A stretch of DNA of 64,000 bases from the NCBI RefSeq assembly GCF_003050905.1, contig NZ_QAOT01000007.1; one strand, written 5' to 3'. This DNA comes from Cereibacter_A azotoformans. GTDB taxonomy: Bacteria; Pseudomonadota; Alphaproteobacteria; Rhodobacterales; Rhodobacteraceae. The position numbers and the translations under genes were made by a program. Below are positions 34,210 through 43,858 of this stretch, piece by piece (position 1 is the stretch's first letter; every line of letters begins with the position of its first letter). The notes below the pieces were generated by a model, which had not been told where the DNA came from, did not search any database, and was given only the letters and a program-made list of their open reading frames with translations.

Positions 34210-35424
34210 TCAGGCTGGCAGGCTGAGCCGGGCGGCAAGCTCCACATGCGCCGACCACCGGAACTGATCCACCACCTGCACCCAGTCGAGCCGGTAGCCC
34301 GCCCGCACGAGAAGCGCCGCATCCCGGGCGAAGGTCACCGGGTTGCACGAGACAAAGGCGATCACCGGCACCCGCGCGCGCGCCAGCGCCGCGCACTGCG
34401 CCTCGGCCCCGGCGCGGGGCGGGTCGATCACCACCGCCTCGGCCCGGCGAAGCTCGTCCGGCTCGAGCGGGCGGCGGAACAGGTCGCGCGTCTCGACCGT
34501 CACCCGCTTCAGGCCCTGCGCCTGCCTCCAGCCGCGATCGAGCGCCGCGGTCATGGACGCATCCCCCTCGACCGCATGGACTTCGGCCGCGGCGGCCAGC
34601 GGCAGCGCAAAGGTGCCCACGCCGGCAAAGAGGTCGGTCACCGTTCGCGCTTCGCCAATGGCATCGCGCACGGCGGCGAGAAGCGCGGCCTCGCCCTCGG
34701 CCGTCGCCTGCAGGAAGGCGCCCGCCGGCGGCACCACGCGGGCCGCGCCGAACGCCTGCGCGGGCGGCACGCGCAGCGCGATCGTCTCACCCTCCCACGT
34801 CAGCCGTGCAAGCGACCGCTCTTCGGCAATCCGGGCAAGCTCGGCGCGAAGCGGCGCGTCGAGCGCCTTGCCGCCCGTCACCGCCACGTCGGGCCCCCCC
34901 AGACTGCGCGTCACGGTCAGCGACAGCTCGCCCGAGCGGGAGCCGGCGGCCCGGACCAGCGTCTCGAGTGCGGGGATCGTCTGCATCAGGTCGGGATGAA
35001 GCAGCTTGCACTCGGGGATCGGGATGATCGTGCCTGACTGGCGCGCGTGGAACCCCACCAGCGCCCCGCCCTTCGTCCGCCGCCCCGAGAGGACCGCGCG
35101 CCGGCGCGTCGCGGGCGGCGAGACCGCCATCGGCCGGAACGGCGCCTCAAGCCCCTGCCCCGCCAGCGCCGAGCGCACGACCTCCTGCTTCCACCGCTCC
35201 ACGAACCCGTCCGAGGCATGTTGCAGCAGGCAGCCGCCGCAGCTGCGGGCATGGGGACAGGGCGGGCGCACACGGTCCGGCGAGGGCGTCAGGATGCGCG
35301 GCGCGGCGATCCGGCCCTCGTGAACCTCGCCCTCGACCGTCTCTCCCGGCAGGGCGCCGGACACGAAGACACCCTGGCCGATCGCATCGCCCAGATGACC
35401 CAGCCTCTCGATGGTGACGATCAC
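34210..35424 (-). CDS. TrmA/RlmD-family 5-methyluridine RNA methyltransferase
   Basis: A 404-residue enzyme. An N-terminal TRAM-like domain (TIERLGHLGDAIGQG, GALPGETVEGEV) is followed by an iron-sulfur Cys cluster CPHARSCGGC (C-x5-C-x2-C) with a fourth Cys in PIPECKLLHP. The Rossmann domain has LFAGVGTFALPLA (SAM binding), DPPRAGAEAQ and FVSCNPVTFARDA with the catalytic Cys. The 4Fe-4S cluster argues for an RlmD/RumA type that methylates uridine in 23S rRNA; the exact site is not deducible. The start is GTG at 35424, overlapping the ABC transporter stop as GTGA. Confidence 0.88.
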   Translation of the reverse strand: MIVTIERLGHLGDAIGQGVFVSGALPGETVEGEVHEGRIAAPRILTPSPDRVRPPCPHARSCGGCLLQHASDGFVERWKQEVVRSALAGQGLEAPFRPMAVSPPATRRRAVLSGRRTKGGALVGFHARQSGTIIPIPECKLLHPDLMQTIPALETLVRAAGSRSGELSLTVTRSLGGPDVAVTGGKALDAPLRAELARIAEERSLARLTWEGETIALRVPPAQAFGAARVVPPAGAFLQATAEGEAALLAAVRDAIGEARTVTDLFAGVGTFALPLAAAAEVHAVEGDASMTAALDRGWRQAQGLKRVTVETRDLFRRPLEPDELRRAEAVVIDPPRAGAEAQCAALARARVPVIAFVSCNPVTFARDAALLVRAGYRLDWVQVVDQFRWSAHVELAARLSLPA

Positions 35425-37265
35425 TCCGCGGCCTCTTCCTCGCACGCCATGAAGCCGCCGCTTTGCCGGTTCCAGTAGCGCGCGTAAAGCCCGTTCTGGG
35501 CCAGCAGCTCGTCATGGGTGCCCTGCTCGACCAGAAGGCCCCGGTCCAGGACGACGATCCGGTCCATCGCCGCAATGGTCGAGAGACGGTGCGCGATGGC
35601 CAGCACCGTCTTGCCCTCCATCACCCGCGCCAGCGCCTCCTGGATCGAGGCCTCGACCTCGCTGTCGAGCGCCGAGGTGGCTTCATCCAGAACGAGGATC
35701 GGCGCGTCCTTCAGGAAGGCGCGCGCCAGCGCGATCCGCTGGCGCTGCCCGCCCGAGAGCTTCACGCCGCGCTCGCCGAGGAAGGCGTCATAGCCGTGGC
35801 GGCCGGAATGATCGGCCATCGCGGTGATGAATTCGTCGGCCTCGGCGGCGCGGGCGGCGGCGATCATCTCCGCGTCGCTGGCATCCGGGCGGCCATACAT
35901 GATGTTGTCGCGCGCCGAGCGGTTGAACATCGCCGTCTCCTGCGTGACCATCGCGATCTGGCGCCGCAGGCTCTCCTGCGTGACCGAGCGCAGATCGTGG
36001 CCGTCGATCAGCACCCGCCCCTCCTCGGGGTCGTAGAGCCTGAGGAGCAGCGAGACGAGCGTGGATTTCCCCGCCCCCGAGGCGCCCACGATGCCCAGCT
36101 TTTCCCCCGGCCGAACGGTGAGGTCGAGGCCATGAAGCCCGCCCGAGCCGCGTCCATAGGCGAAGCTCACCCGGTCGAACCGGATCTCGCCGCGCACCCT
36201 CGCCAGCGGCGCCGCGCCCGCACGGTCGGGCAGGGCATGCGGCACCGAGAGGGTGCGCATCCCGTCCTCGACCTCGCCGATCGAGGTGTAGATCGACATC
36301 AGCGTGAAGCTCACCCAGCCCGACATCTGCGAAATGCGCATGGCGATGGCCCCCGCCGCCGCGATGGCGCCCGCGGTGGCCTCGCCCCGCTGCCACAGAA
36401 GCAGCGTGCCGCCGATCAGAAGCACGGGCAACAGCCCCGACAGCGCCATCAGCGCCGAGCGGAACCAGGTCGAGATCACGCCGAACTCGAGCGAGCGGTC
36501 GCGGAAGCTCTCCATCGCGCGGAGCGCCACCTGATCCTCGAAGTCGGCATGGGCGAAGAGCTTGACCGTCTTGATGTTGGTGATCGTATCGACCACCTGC
36601 CCCGATACCATCGCCCGCGCCGACGCTCGGGCCGCGGAATTGACCCGCACCTTGGGCAGATAGTAGCGGATGAGGCCCAGGTAGGCCACGAGCCACAGGC
36701 CCAGCGCGAGGGCCACCCGCCAGTCCACCGACAGCAGATAGAGCGTCGAGGCCACGACAGAGGCCAGCGCGAAGGCGACCGTATTGATGATCTCGGTCAC
36801 GGCGTCGGTGACGGCGCGCGCCGCCTGCATCTGCTTCTGCGCGATGCGGCCGGCGAAGTCGTTGTCGAAGAAGGTCACCGCCTGCCCCAGTGTCCAGCGG
36901 TGCAGCCGGCTCAGCACCAGGGGCAGGACGTTCGGCCCGATCACGATCGAGTTCGCGGCCGACGAGAGGCCGAACGAGACCGGCCGGACAAAGAGGTAGA
37001 AGCCCAGAAAGACCGCCAGAAGCCCCAGATGCTGCGAGAAGAACGCCTCCGGCCCCGAGTCCACGGCCGCATCGATCACCCAGCCGATGATCATGGCCGA
37101 GACGACCTCGAACGTGCCCGCCAGCGCCGACAGCGCCGCCGCAAGGCCGAGCATCGGCCAGGACCCCCGCAGGCACCAGCGCATGAAGGCGCCGAGGCTC
37201 TGCGGCGGGGGCCCGTCGGCCGGGCGGAAGGCGTCGATCAGGTTGCCGAGGCGCACGAGGTTCAT
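35421..37265 (-). CDS. ABC exporter half-transporter (MsbA/MRP type), second of pair
   Basis: A 614-residue fusion of a six-helix membrane domain (about residues 30-320) and an ATPase domain. Walker A is GASGAGKST, the signature LSGGQRQR, Walker B ILVLDEATSALDSE and the switch His AIAHRLSTI. The linker-coupling segment includes TIGQAVTFFDNDFAGRIAQKQMQ-like sequence. It is encoded with a 4-nt overlap after another 614-residue half-transporter, so the pair probably forms a heterodimer. Both sites keep the Glu after Walker B (DEATS). The substrate is unknown; lipids or drugs are typical for this family. Confidence 0.88.
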   Translation of the reverse strand: MNLVRLGNLIDAFRPADGPPPQSLGAFMRWCLRGSWPMLGLAAALSALAGTFEVVSAMIIGWVIDAAVDSGPEAFFSQHLGLLAVFLGFYLFVRPVSFGLSSAANSIVIGPNVLPLVLSRLHRWTLGQAVTFFDNDFAGRIAQKQMQAARAVTDAVTEIINTVAFALASVVASTLYLLSVDWRVALALGLWLVAYLGLIRYYLPKVRVNSAARASARAMVSGQVVDTITNIKTVKLFAHADFEDQVALRAMESFRDRSLEFGVISTWFRSALMALSGLLPVLLIGGTLLLWQRGEATAGAIAAAGAIAMRISQMSGWVSFTLMSIYTSIGEVEDGMRTLSVPHALPDRAGAAPLARVRGEIRFDRVSFAYGRGSGGLHGLDLTVRPGEKLGIVGASGAGKSTLVSLLLRLYDPEEGRVLIDGHDLRSVTQESLRRQIAMVTQETAMFNRSARDNIMYGRPDASDAEMIAAARAAEADEFITAMADHSGRHGYDAFLGERGVKLSGGQRQRIALARAFLKDAPILVLDEATSALDSEVEASIQEALARVMEGKTVLAIAHRLSTIAAMDRIVVLDRGLLVEQGTHDELLAQNGLYARYWNRQSGGFMACEEEAAE

Positions 37266-39106
37266 TCCGCGGCATCCTCGGTGCCGATGAAGCCGCCCGA
37301 CTGCCGGGCCCAGAACCGCGCATAGAGCCCGCCCTGCGCCAGCAGCTCGGCATGGCTTCCGGTCTCGGCCACCCGGCCCTCCTCGAGCACCACGATCCGG
37401 TCCATCGCGGCGATCGTCGAAAGCCGGTGGGCGATGGCGATCACGGTCTTGCCCTCCATCACCCGGTAGAGCGTCTCCTGGATCGCCGCCTCCACCTCGC
37501 TGTCGAGCGCCGAGGTGGCCTCGTCGAGGATCAGGATCGGCGCGTCCTTCAGCATCACGCGCGCCAGCCCGATCCGCTGGCGCTGCCCGCCCGAAAGCTT
37601 CACGCCGCGTTCACCCACATGGGCCTCGTAGCCGCGCCGCCCCTCGGGATCCTCGAGCGTCAGGATGAAGTCATGCGCCTCGGCCCGCTTGGCGGCGAGG
37701 ATCATGTCCTCGTCGCTCGCCCCCGGCCGGCCATAGAGGATGTTGTCCCGCACCGACCGATGCAGGAGGCTCGAGTCCTGCTGCACCATGCCGATGGCGC
37801 GGCGCAGGCTCTCCTGCGTGACCTCGGTCACATCCTGCCCGTCGATGCGGATGTGCCCGCCCTCGGGGTCGTAGAAGCGCAGCATGAGTTTCACGAGCGT
37901 GGATTTCCCGGCACCCGAGCGGCCGACGATGCCCACCTTCTCGCCCGGCGCGATGGAGAGCGTCACCCGGTCCAGCCCGCCCGAGCCGCGCCCGTAGTGG
38001 TGCGAGACGCTGTCCAGCTCGATCCCGCCGGCCGTCAGGCGCAGCGGCCGCGCGCCGCGCCGGTCCACGAGGCCGATGGGCTGGGCGATGGTCTCCATCC
38101 CTTCGGCCACCACGCCCAGCGCCTGCACGAGCGAGCTGGTGGCCCACATGATCCAGTAGGTCATGTTGTTCAGCCGCAGCACCAGCGCCGTCGAGGCCGC
38201 CACGATCCCGACCGTCGCCTGCCCCTGATACCACAGAAGGATGGCCCAGCCGGTGACCGAGGTGATCAGCGCGCCGTTCAGCACCGTTAGGGTCACATCC
38301 ATGCGCGTGATGATGCGCATTTCCTTCTGGAAGGTGGTGCGGGCATGCTCGATCGCCTCGCGGGCATAGTCGAGTTCGCGATCGTGGTGGGCGAAGAGCT
38401 TCACGGAGTGGATGTTGGTGTAGGCATCGACCACCCGCCCCGTCACCGCCGAGCGCGCGTCGGACGAGGCCTTGGCGGCCGGGCCCGCGTGGCGGACCGT
38501 CCAGCGCACCAGCATCCCGTAAAGGACGAACCAGACGATCAGCGGCAGCGCAAGCCGCAGGTCGGCATCGGCCAGCACGAAGACCGCGCCGATCACGGTG
38601 GTGATCGCGAAGGCGCCCGCGTCAAAGGTCTGGAACACCGCATCGCCCGCCGCGGGCGGGGTCTGCATGATCCGGTTGGCGATCCGGCCGGCGAAGTCGC
38701 TCTCGAACCAGCCGACGGGCTGGCGCAGGACGTGGTTGTGGGCGCGCCAGCGGATCAGCGTGCCGAAGTTGGGCAGGATGGTGTTGTGCAGCAGCGCCAC
38801 GTCCACTCCCGCCACCAGCGGCCGCAGAAGCAGGATCGCCAGCGCGACGGCGATGACCTCAAGCCCGTGGCTCTCCCAGACCTCCTGCGGCGCGCCCTCG
38901 GCCAGAAGGTCCACAAGGCGCCCCACATACCAGATCAGCAGCACCTCGACCGAGGCGTTCAGCACCGACATCAGGCCCGTGATGGCAAAGACCTTGCGGA
39001 AGGGCTGCACATAGTCCTTCAGGAAGGGCCAGAGCCGGCGGGGCGGGGTATCGGTCCGGTCCCAGGGCGCATAGGGATCGACCAGGTTCTCGAAGAAGCG
39101 GAACAT
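37262..39106 (-). CDS. ABC exporter half-transporter (MsbA/MRP type), first of pair
   Basis: A 614-residue protein with a soluble N-terminal lead (MFRFFENLVDPYAPWD), six transmembrane helices and a C-terminal ATPase: Walker A GRSGAGKST, signature LSGGQRQR, Walker B ILILDEATSALDSE, switch AIAHRLSTI. It ends in RQSGGFIGTEDAAE, closely matching the end of its partner (RQSGGFMACEEEAAE), which indicates an old tandem duplication. I chose the ATG at 39106; the longer ORF adds 41 residues that do not resemble the family. It is the first gene of ABC-ABC-RNA methyltransferase. Confidence 0.88.
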   Translation of the reverse strand: MFRFFENLVDPYAPWDRTDTPPRRLWPFLKDYVQPFRKVFAITGLMSVLNASVEVLLIWYVGRLVDLLAEGAPQEVWESHGLEVIAVALAILLLRPLVAGVDVALLHNTILPNFGTLIRWRAHNHVLRQPVGWFESDFAGRIANRIMQTPPAAGDAVFQTFDAGAFAITTVIGAVFVLADADLRLALPLIVWFVLYGMLVRWTVRHAGPAAKASSDARSAVTGRVVDAYTNIHSVKLFAHHDRELDYAREAIEHARTTFQKEMRIITRMDVTLTVLNGALITSVTGWAILLWYQGQATVGIVAASTALVLRLNNMTYWIMWATSSLVQALGVVAEGMETIAQPIGLVDRRGARPLRLTAGGIELDSVSHHYGRGSGGLDRVTLSIAPGEKVGIVGRSGAGKSTLVKLMLRFYDPEGGHIRIDGQDVTEVTQESLRRAIGMVQQDSSLLHRSVRDNILYGRPGASDEDMILAAKRAEAHDFILTLEDPEGRRGYEAHVGERGVKLSGGQRQRIGLARVMLKDAPILILDEATSALDSEVEAAIQETLYRVMEGKTVIAIAHRLSTIAAMDRIVVLEEGRVAETGSHAELLAQGGLYARFWARQSGGFIGTEDAAE

Positions 39107-39170
39107 GGGGAGGGCCTCGTGAATGCCGCCAAGATATAGCCTGCCCTCCCGCAAAGGAAATGCGGAGAGT

Positions 39171-40313
39171 TCAGCCCAGCAGCGCCGCCCGGTCCAGCCG
39201 GAAATCCGAGGCGATCCAACGCTCCTCAAGCTCGCGAAGCCGGGCGCCGAGGGCGGGGCCGGCCAGCGCGGGCATGAGGTCGGCGGCCTTCACGGGGAAG
39301 CGGGCGCCGGCCCCCCGCGCCACGTCGGCGCGCCAGCCCTCGGGCGGTGGGGCCTCGGAGAGGGCCGCATGCAGCAGCACGGCCCCGGCGCCGAGGTCCA
39401 GGCCCAGACGGTAACCCTGCTCGGCCGGCGGCGCGCCCTCCAGCGCCGCAGCCCGCAGCCGGCCCAGCGCCGCCCCATCGGCGCGCGACAGGCGCAGGCG
39501 GTCGGCCACCTCCTCTCCGCCGAGGCTGGCGAGGCGCACGAGCCAGCCCGCGGGCCGGTCCTCCTCCAGATGGACCAGCACCGGCAGGGCGCGCGCCGAG
39601 GCGCCCGGCAGAACCCGGACGAGCACGCCCGCCGCCTCCATTGCCGCCACTGCGGGGGCGGGATCGTCGGCCGCGAGCAGCTTGCGCATCTCGGCCCCTA
39701 CCCGCTCACGCGAGAGCTGGCAGAGCCCCTCGGCGCGCGCCGCGCAGGCCGCCAGCCCCTCGGCGTCGAGCCCTTCCGAGGGATCGCCATAGATGGCGTG
39801 AAAGCGGAAGAAGCGCAGGATGCGCAGGTAGTCCTCTTCGATCCGCTGAATCGGATCGCCCACGAAGCGCACGCGGCGGGCGATCAGGTCGGGCAGACCG
39901 CCGAGCGGGTCGATCACCTCTCCCGTTGCCTCGGCATAGAGGGCGTTCATGGTGAAATCGCGCCGGGCCGCGTCCTCGGCCACATCCGTCGAGAAGGCCA
40001 CGACCGCGTGCCTGCCGAATGTCTCGATATCCCGCCGGAACGTCGTCACCTCATGCGGGATCCCTGAGGCAATGACGGTCACGGTGCCATGCTCGATCCC
40101 GGTCGGCACCACCTTGAAGCCCGCCGCCGCCGCGACCGCCGAGACGGTGTCGGGCACCGCATCCGTCGCAAGGTCGATGTCGGCCACCGGCCGCCCGAGC
40201 AGCGCGTTGCGCACGCATCCCCCGACGAACAGCGCGCGATGCCCGGCGGCGGCCAGCGCCGCGCACAGCGTCTGCGTGGCCGGCTCGGCAATCCAGTCGC
40301 CTTCAATCCTCAC
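39171..40313 (-). CDS. cca: CCA tRNA nucleotidyltransferase/poly(A) polymerase family protein
   Basis: A 380-residue class II nucleotidyltransferase. The head domain has LFVGGCVRNALLGR and the catalytic DIDLATDA carboxylates, then GIEHGTVTVIASG, EVTTFRRDIETFGRHA and DAARRDFTMNALY. The neck motif RRVRFVGDPIQRIEEDYLRILRFFRFHA binds the nucleotide. This compact alphaproteobacterial form adds CCA to tRNA 3' ends. The C-terminal half is Ala/Leu-rich and variable, as usual. It overlaps the NUDIX gene stop by 4 nt. Confidence 0.9.
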   Translation of the reverse strand: MRIEGDWIAEPATQTLCAALAAAGHRALFVGGCVRNALLGRPVADIDLATDAVPDTVSAVAAAAGFKVVPTGIEHGTVTVIASGIPHEVTTFRRDIETFGRHAVVAFSTDVAEDAARRDFTMNALYAEATGEVIDPLGGLPDLIARRVRFVGDPIQRIEEDYLRILRFFRFHAIYGDPSEGLDAEGLAACAARAEGLCQLSRERVGAEMRKLLAADDPAPAVAAMEAAGVLVRVLPGASARALPVLVHLEEDRPAGWLVRLASLGGEEVADRLRLSRADGAALGRLRAAALEGAPPAEQGYRLGLDLGAGAVLLHAALSEAPPPEGWRADVARGAGARFPVKAADLMPALAGPALGARLRELEERWIASDFRLDRAALLG

Positions 40314-40897
40314 GCCCGCATCCTTTCGGCCAGCCCGTAGAGGATCCGCGCGGTGGCGCCCCAGATGTAGTAGGGTCCATAGGGCACCACATAATAGCGA
40401 CGCCAGACGCCGCGCCAGAGCCGCTGCTCGACCCGGTAGTGCGCGAGATCGAGAAGGTGCGCGAACGGGACGGTGAAGGCCTCCTCCACCTCGGCCTCCT
40501 GCGGGATCGGCAGGAAGGGACCGCGCACCTCGGCCAGAACCGGAACGACCGTGTAGCCTGTCACCGTCTCATGCAGCGGAAGCCGGCCGATCAGATCGAC
40601 CTGCGCCGGGGGCAGGCCGATCTCCTCCTGCGCCTCGCGCAGGGCCGCCGCCTCGGGGCTGGCGTCGCCCGGATCGATCTTGCCGCCCGGAAAGGCGATC
40701 TGGCCGGGGTGGTGCGCAAGATGCGAGGCGCGCTTGGTCAGGATGACCCGCGCCCCGCCCTCGCCCTGCCAGACCGGCACCAGAACGGCCGCCGCCCGCA
40801 GGCGGCGGTCGGGCGGCAGCACCGTGCCCGGGTTCAGGTCATGGTCGGACGAGGCGGCGCCGCCGCTCTGCAGCGCGCGGCGCAGCGCGTCAGGCAT
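40310..40897 (-). CDS. NUDIX hydrolase, CoA pyrophosphatase-like
   Basis: A 195-residue protein with a full Nudix box starting at GGKIDPGDASPEAAALREAQ followed by EEIGL. The preceding LTKRASHLAHHPGQIAFPGG stretch is the UPF0035/NudL signature of CoA pyrophosphatases. It should hydrolyse CoA or a related pyrophosphate in the cytoplasm. I chose MPDALRRALQ, overlapping the hslO stop by 8 nt. It is part of an hslO-NUDIX-cca run. Confidence 0.87.
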   Translation of the reverse strand: MPDALRRALQSGGAASSDHDLNPGTVLPPDRRLRAAAVLVPVWQGEGGARVILTKRASHLAHHPGQIAFPGGKIDPGDASPEAAALREAQEEIGLPPAQVDLIGRLPLHETVTGYTVVPVLAEVRGPFLPIPQEAEVEEAFTVPFAHLLDLAHYRVEQRLWRGVWRRYYVVPYGPYYIWGATARILYGLAERMRA

Positions 40898-41879
40898 CGC
40901 CGCTCCCTGCGCCGGTCCCCAGCGTCGCGGGGTCGAACTCGTAATGCGCGCCGCAGAACTGGCAGTCGGCGGTAAGGATGCCCTCATCCGTCGTCATCTC
41001 GGCGATCTCCTCGGGCGCGTAGATCGACAGCGACTCGCGCACCCGATCCGCCGAACAGGAGCAGCCAAAGCGCAGGGTCTGCGCCTCGAACACGCGCGGT
41101 TCCTCTTCGTGGAACAGCCGCACGAGCAGGTCCGGCGGCTGAACCGACGGACCCACCAGTTCGAGATCCTCGACCGTGTCGAGCAGCAGGTTCGCGCGCG
41201 TCCAGTTCTCGCCCTCGTCGCCCTCGAGCAGGTCGTGGTGCTGCAGAAGCCCGCCCTCGCCCGATCCGCCCTCGCCCGCCACGCCGGGCGAGGCCTTGGG
41301 CATGTGCTGAAGCATCACGCCGCCGCCCCGCCAGTGAGTCGCGCCGTTGGCCGTGGACTGGCCGAAGGACAGGGCGAAGCGGGTGGGAAGCTGCTCGGAC
41401 TGGGCGAAATAGGTCTCGGCGCAGGCGGTCAACGACCCGCCCGCGATCGGAGTGATGCCCTGATAGGGCACCATCCCCTGCCCCTGATCGATCAGGATGG
41501 CAAAATAGCCCTCACCCAGCTGGTCGAAGGCGGCGGCGCCGGGGGCCAGATCCTCGGCGACATAGCTCGCATAGGCACGGATCCGCGCGGGCTCGCCATC
41601 TTCCGGAGGGCTGTAATAGTCGGTGGCAATCATCCGCACCGCCCCGTTGCCGCGGATCTGCAGCGACAGTTTCCAGCGCAGCTTGATGGCCTGCCCGATC
41701 AGCGCGGTCAGCAGCGACGCCTCGGCCACCAGCGCCTCGATCTGCGGCGGATAATCATGCTTCGACAGCACTTCCTCGAGCACGCCATCCAGCCGCACCA
41801 CACGGCCGCGGATGTCCGAGCGGTCAAGCTGGAAGGGCAGGACGGTGTCGTCCCAGGCGATCTGTGAACCGATGGTCAT
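40890..41879 (-). CDS. hslO: Hsp33 redox-regulated chaperone
   Basis: A 329-residue chaperone activated by oxidation. The N-terminal substrate-binding domain includes the YPPQIEALVAEASLLTALIGQ-like segment, GNGAVRMIATDY and the GYFAILIDQGQGMVPYQGI region. The C-terminal zinc site is formed by GCSCSADR and CQFCGAHYEF (two Cys each), which release zinc and form disulfides under oxidative stress. The start MTIGSQIAWDD at 41877-41879 replaces a much longer open frame that is a shadow of the divergent gene. It shares a 72-bp divergent region with a second NUDIX gene. Confidence 0.93.
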   Translation of the reverse strand: MTIGSQIAWDDTVLPFQLDRSDIRGRVVRLDGVLEEVLSKHDYPPQIEALVAEASLLTALIGQAIKLRWKLSLQIRGNGAVRMIATDYYSPPEDGEPARIRAYASYVAEDLAPGAAAFDQLGEGYFAILIDQGQGMVPYQGITPIAGGSLTACAETYFAQSEQLPTRFALSFGQSTANGATHWRGGGVMLQHMPKASPGVAGEGGSGEGGLLQHHDLLEGDEGENWTRANLLLDTVEDLELVGPSVQPPDLLVRLFHEEEPRVFEAQTLRFGCSCSADRVRESLSIYAPEEIAEMTTDEGILTADCQFCGAHYEFDPATLGTGAGSGDA

Positions 41880-41951
41880 GGGGTTTCCTTGAGGCACGAG
41901 CCTTGGCATACCGACACAATATAGGCAGGACAACCGGGGGACCAAGGGCAG

Positions 41952-42389
41952 ATGATCAGGCGGTACGGCGAGCCGGTCCGGGCAGACCGGCGCTACAGGC
42001 GCAGGGCGGGGGTCTATGCGGTGCTGCTGAGCGGCAGCGAGATCCTCACGACGTTCCAGGAACAACCCTTTGCCGAGTTCCAGTTGCCCGGAGGCGGGAT
42101 CGATCCCGGCGAGCATCCGGTTGCGGCCCTGCACCGCGAGGTGATGGAAGAGACCGGCTGGCGCATCGGGCAGGCCTGCAGGATCGGCGCCTTCCGCCGC
42201 TTCACCCACATGCCGGAATACGACCTCTGGGCCGAGAAGCTCTGCACGGTTTACCTCGCCCGGCCCGTCCGGCGCCTCGGCCCGCCCACAGAACCCGGCC
42301 ACCACGCCGTCTGGCTGCCCATCGACGAGGCGCTGAGGCAGCTGAGGAATCCCGGTGACCGGGCGCTTCTGGAACTGGCCCTGCGCTGA
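41952..42389 (+). CDS. NUDIX hydrolase
   Basis: A 145-residue protein with an intact Nudix box: GGGIDPGEHPVAALHREVME followed by ETGW. The N-terminus has RYRRRAGVYAVLLSGSEILTTFQ and the C-terminus VWLPIDEALRQLRNPGDRALLE. It resembles small nucleotide-pool or RppH-like Nudix proteins, but the substrate cannot be assigned. It is transcribed divergently from hslO and converges on the phosphatase gene 21 nt away. Confidence 0.8.
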   Translation: MIRRYGEPVRADRRYRRRAGVYAVLLSGSEILTTFQEQPFAEFQLPGGGIDPGEHPVAALHREVMEETGWRIGQACRIGAFRRFTHMPEYDLWAEKLCTVYLARPVRRLGPPTEPGHHAVWLPIDEALRQLRNPGDRALLELALR

Positions 42390-42410
42390 TCTCCCGCGGG
42401 CCACGCGGCA

Positions 42411-43688
42411 TCAGGGACGGTAGTCGAACATCACCCCCGAGACATCGTCCCGAAGATCCGCACGCCCCATCCGGTCGTGGAGCGACCAGACCAGCGCCTC
42501 CATCAGCGCCTCGGGGTTCAGCCCCGCATTGGCGTGCAGCAGCGTCGCAAGACCTTCCTCTCCCAGTGCATGACCCGCGACGTCGGGACATTCCGTCACC
42601 CCGTCCGACAGCAGAAGCACCCGGTCGCCCGGCGCGAGGCGACATTCGGTGCGCTCGTAGCTGGCATCCGGGATCAGGCCGATCGGCAGGCCGCCCTGCC
42701 CCAACATCTCGATCGTGCCGTCGGCGCGCATCACCACGGGGTGCGGATGACCCGCCTGAACCAGTTCCACCCGTCCGGTGCCGAGATCAATCTCGGCATA
42801 GGCCATGGTGAAATACTGATCGACCTGCAGCTCTTCGAGCATCATGCGGTTGAACCGGCTTGCCACCATGTCGGGCGGCCAGGTCTGCCGCCCCTTGCAC
42901 CGATAGCAGTTGCCACCTGTCAACGCGAAGTTCCGGTCGGGAGAGACACCCGAGAGCAGCCCCGCCAGCCGCGCCGTCATCAGCGCCGAGGCGACGCCAT
43001 GGCCCGAGACATCGATCGAGTAGATGGCGACTCGCCCGGTCGCGATCTCGAACGAGCCCGCCAGATCCCCGCCGACCCGGCCCGAAGGCCGCATCAGGAG
43101 CGTGACGGTCGAGTTGCCGAACCGCCGGTGCCGGTCCCGCGCGAGCGACTGCTGCAGCTTGCGGGCCTCGATCAGGTCGCGATCGAGCGTCTCATAGACG
43201 GCGCGCAGTTCGCCGAAGGCCTCTTCGAGCAGGTGGTTCTTGCCCACCAGCTCGGCCTGCATCCCCAGCACGCGCTCACCGGCGCGCAGCCGGGCGCGAA
43301 GTTCGTCGGATGCGACGGGCTTGACGAGATAGTCGTCAGCCCCGCAATCGAGGCCGTCCACGACCTCACCCGTGCCCGAACGCGAGGTCAGCAGTATGAA
43401 ATAGCAGTAGTTTTCCCGTGGAAGCGCCCGGATGAGGCGACACAGGTCAAGCCCCGAGAGGCCCGGCATCATCCAGTCGCTCAGGACGATGTCGATACCC
43501 GCCGTGCCGCACAGTTCCAGCGCCTCGTCGGCCCCGTCGGCCTCGCTGACGCGATAGCCCCAGCGCCTGAGCGACAGCGCGAGCAGCCGCCGCTGGGCGC
43601 GGCTGTCATCCACGACCAGCACATGCCGCGACGGAGCGGCGGATCGGCGCGGGGCGACATCCGTCATCAGAAGGGATCGGGCGCTCAC
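42411..43688 (-). CDS. Response regulator-PP2C (SpoIIE/RsbU) phosphatase
   Basis: A 425-residue signalling protein. The receiver domain (about 22-140) has VLVVDDSRAQRR, the phospho-acceptor Asp71 in LSDWMMPG, and LLTSRS and DDYLVKPV. A helical linker (LLEEAFGELRAVYETLDRDLIEARKLQQSL) leads to a PP2C-like SpoIIE domain with GRVGGDLAG, IYSIDVSGHGVASALMTARLAG and LLLSDGVTE, the metal-binding acids intact. Such proteins act on anti-sigma-factor antagonists in partner-switching control. An unusual short Cys pair (NCYRCKGRQTW) interrupts the phosphatase domain near residue 265. An HPt gene lies divergently 170 nt away. Confidence 0.88.
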   Translation of the reverse strand: MSARSLLMTDVAPRRSAAPSRHVLVVDDSRAQRRLLALSLRRWGYRVSEADGADEALELCGTAGIDIVLSDWMMPGLSGLDLCRLIRALPRENYCYFILLTSRSGTGEVVDGLDCGADDYLVKPVASDELRARLRAGERVLGMQAELVGKNHLLEEAFGELRAVYETLDRDLIEARKLQQSLARDRHRRFGNSTVTLLMRPSGRVGGDLAGSFEIATGRVAIYSIDVSGHGVASALMTARLAGLLSGVSPDRNFALTGGNCYRCKGRQTWPPDMVASRFNRMMLEELQVDQYFTMAYAEIDLGTGRVELVQAGHPHPVVMRADGTIEMLGQGGLPIGLIPDASYERTECRLAPGDRVLLLSDGVTECPDVAGHALGEEGLATLLHANAGLNPEALMEALVWSLHDRMGRADLRDDVSGVMFDYRP

Positions 43689-43858
43689 GAGTCTGTCTTC
43701 AAGATGGGCCTCTCGGCGGATTGCGCGCCAAGGATGCGGGACCGGAGCTTAAGGGGGGATGAAGGCTAAAATGGTCCGCATCGGCCGGCCTCGCGGTCAT
43801 GCAACGTTAAGACGGGGCGGCGAGGGTCAGCCCGTGCGAAACCGGACGGGCGGACAGG

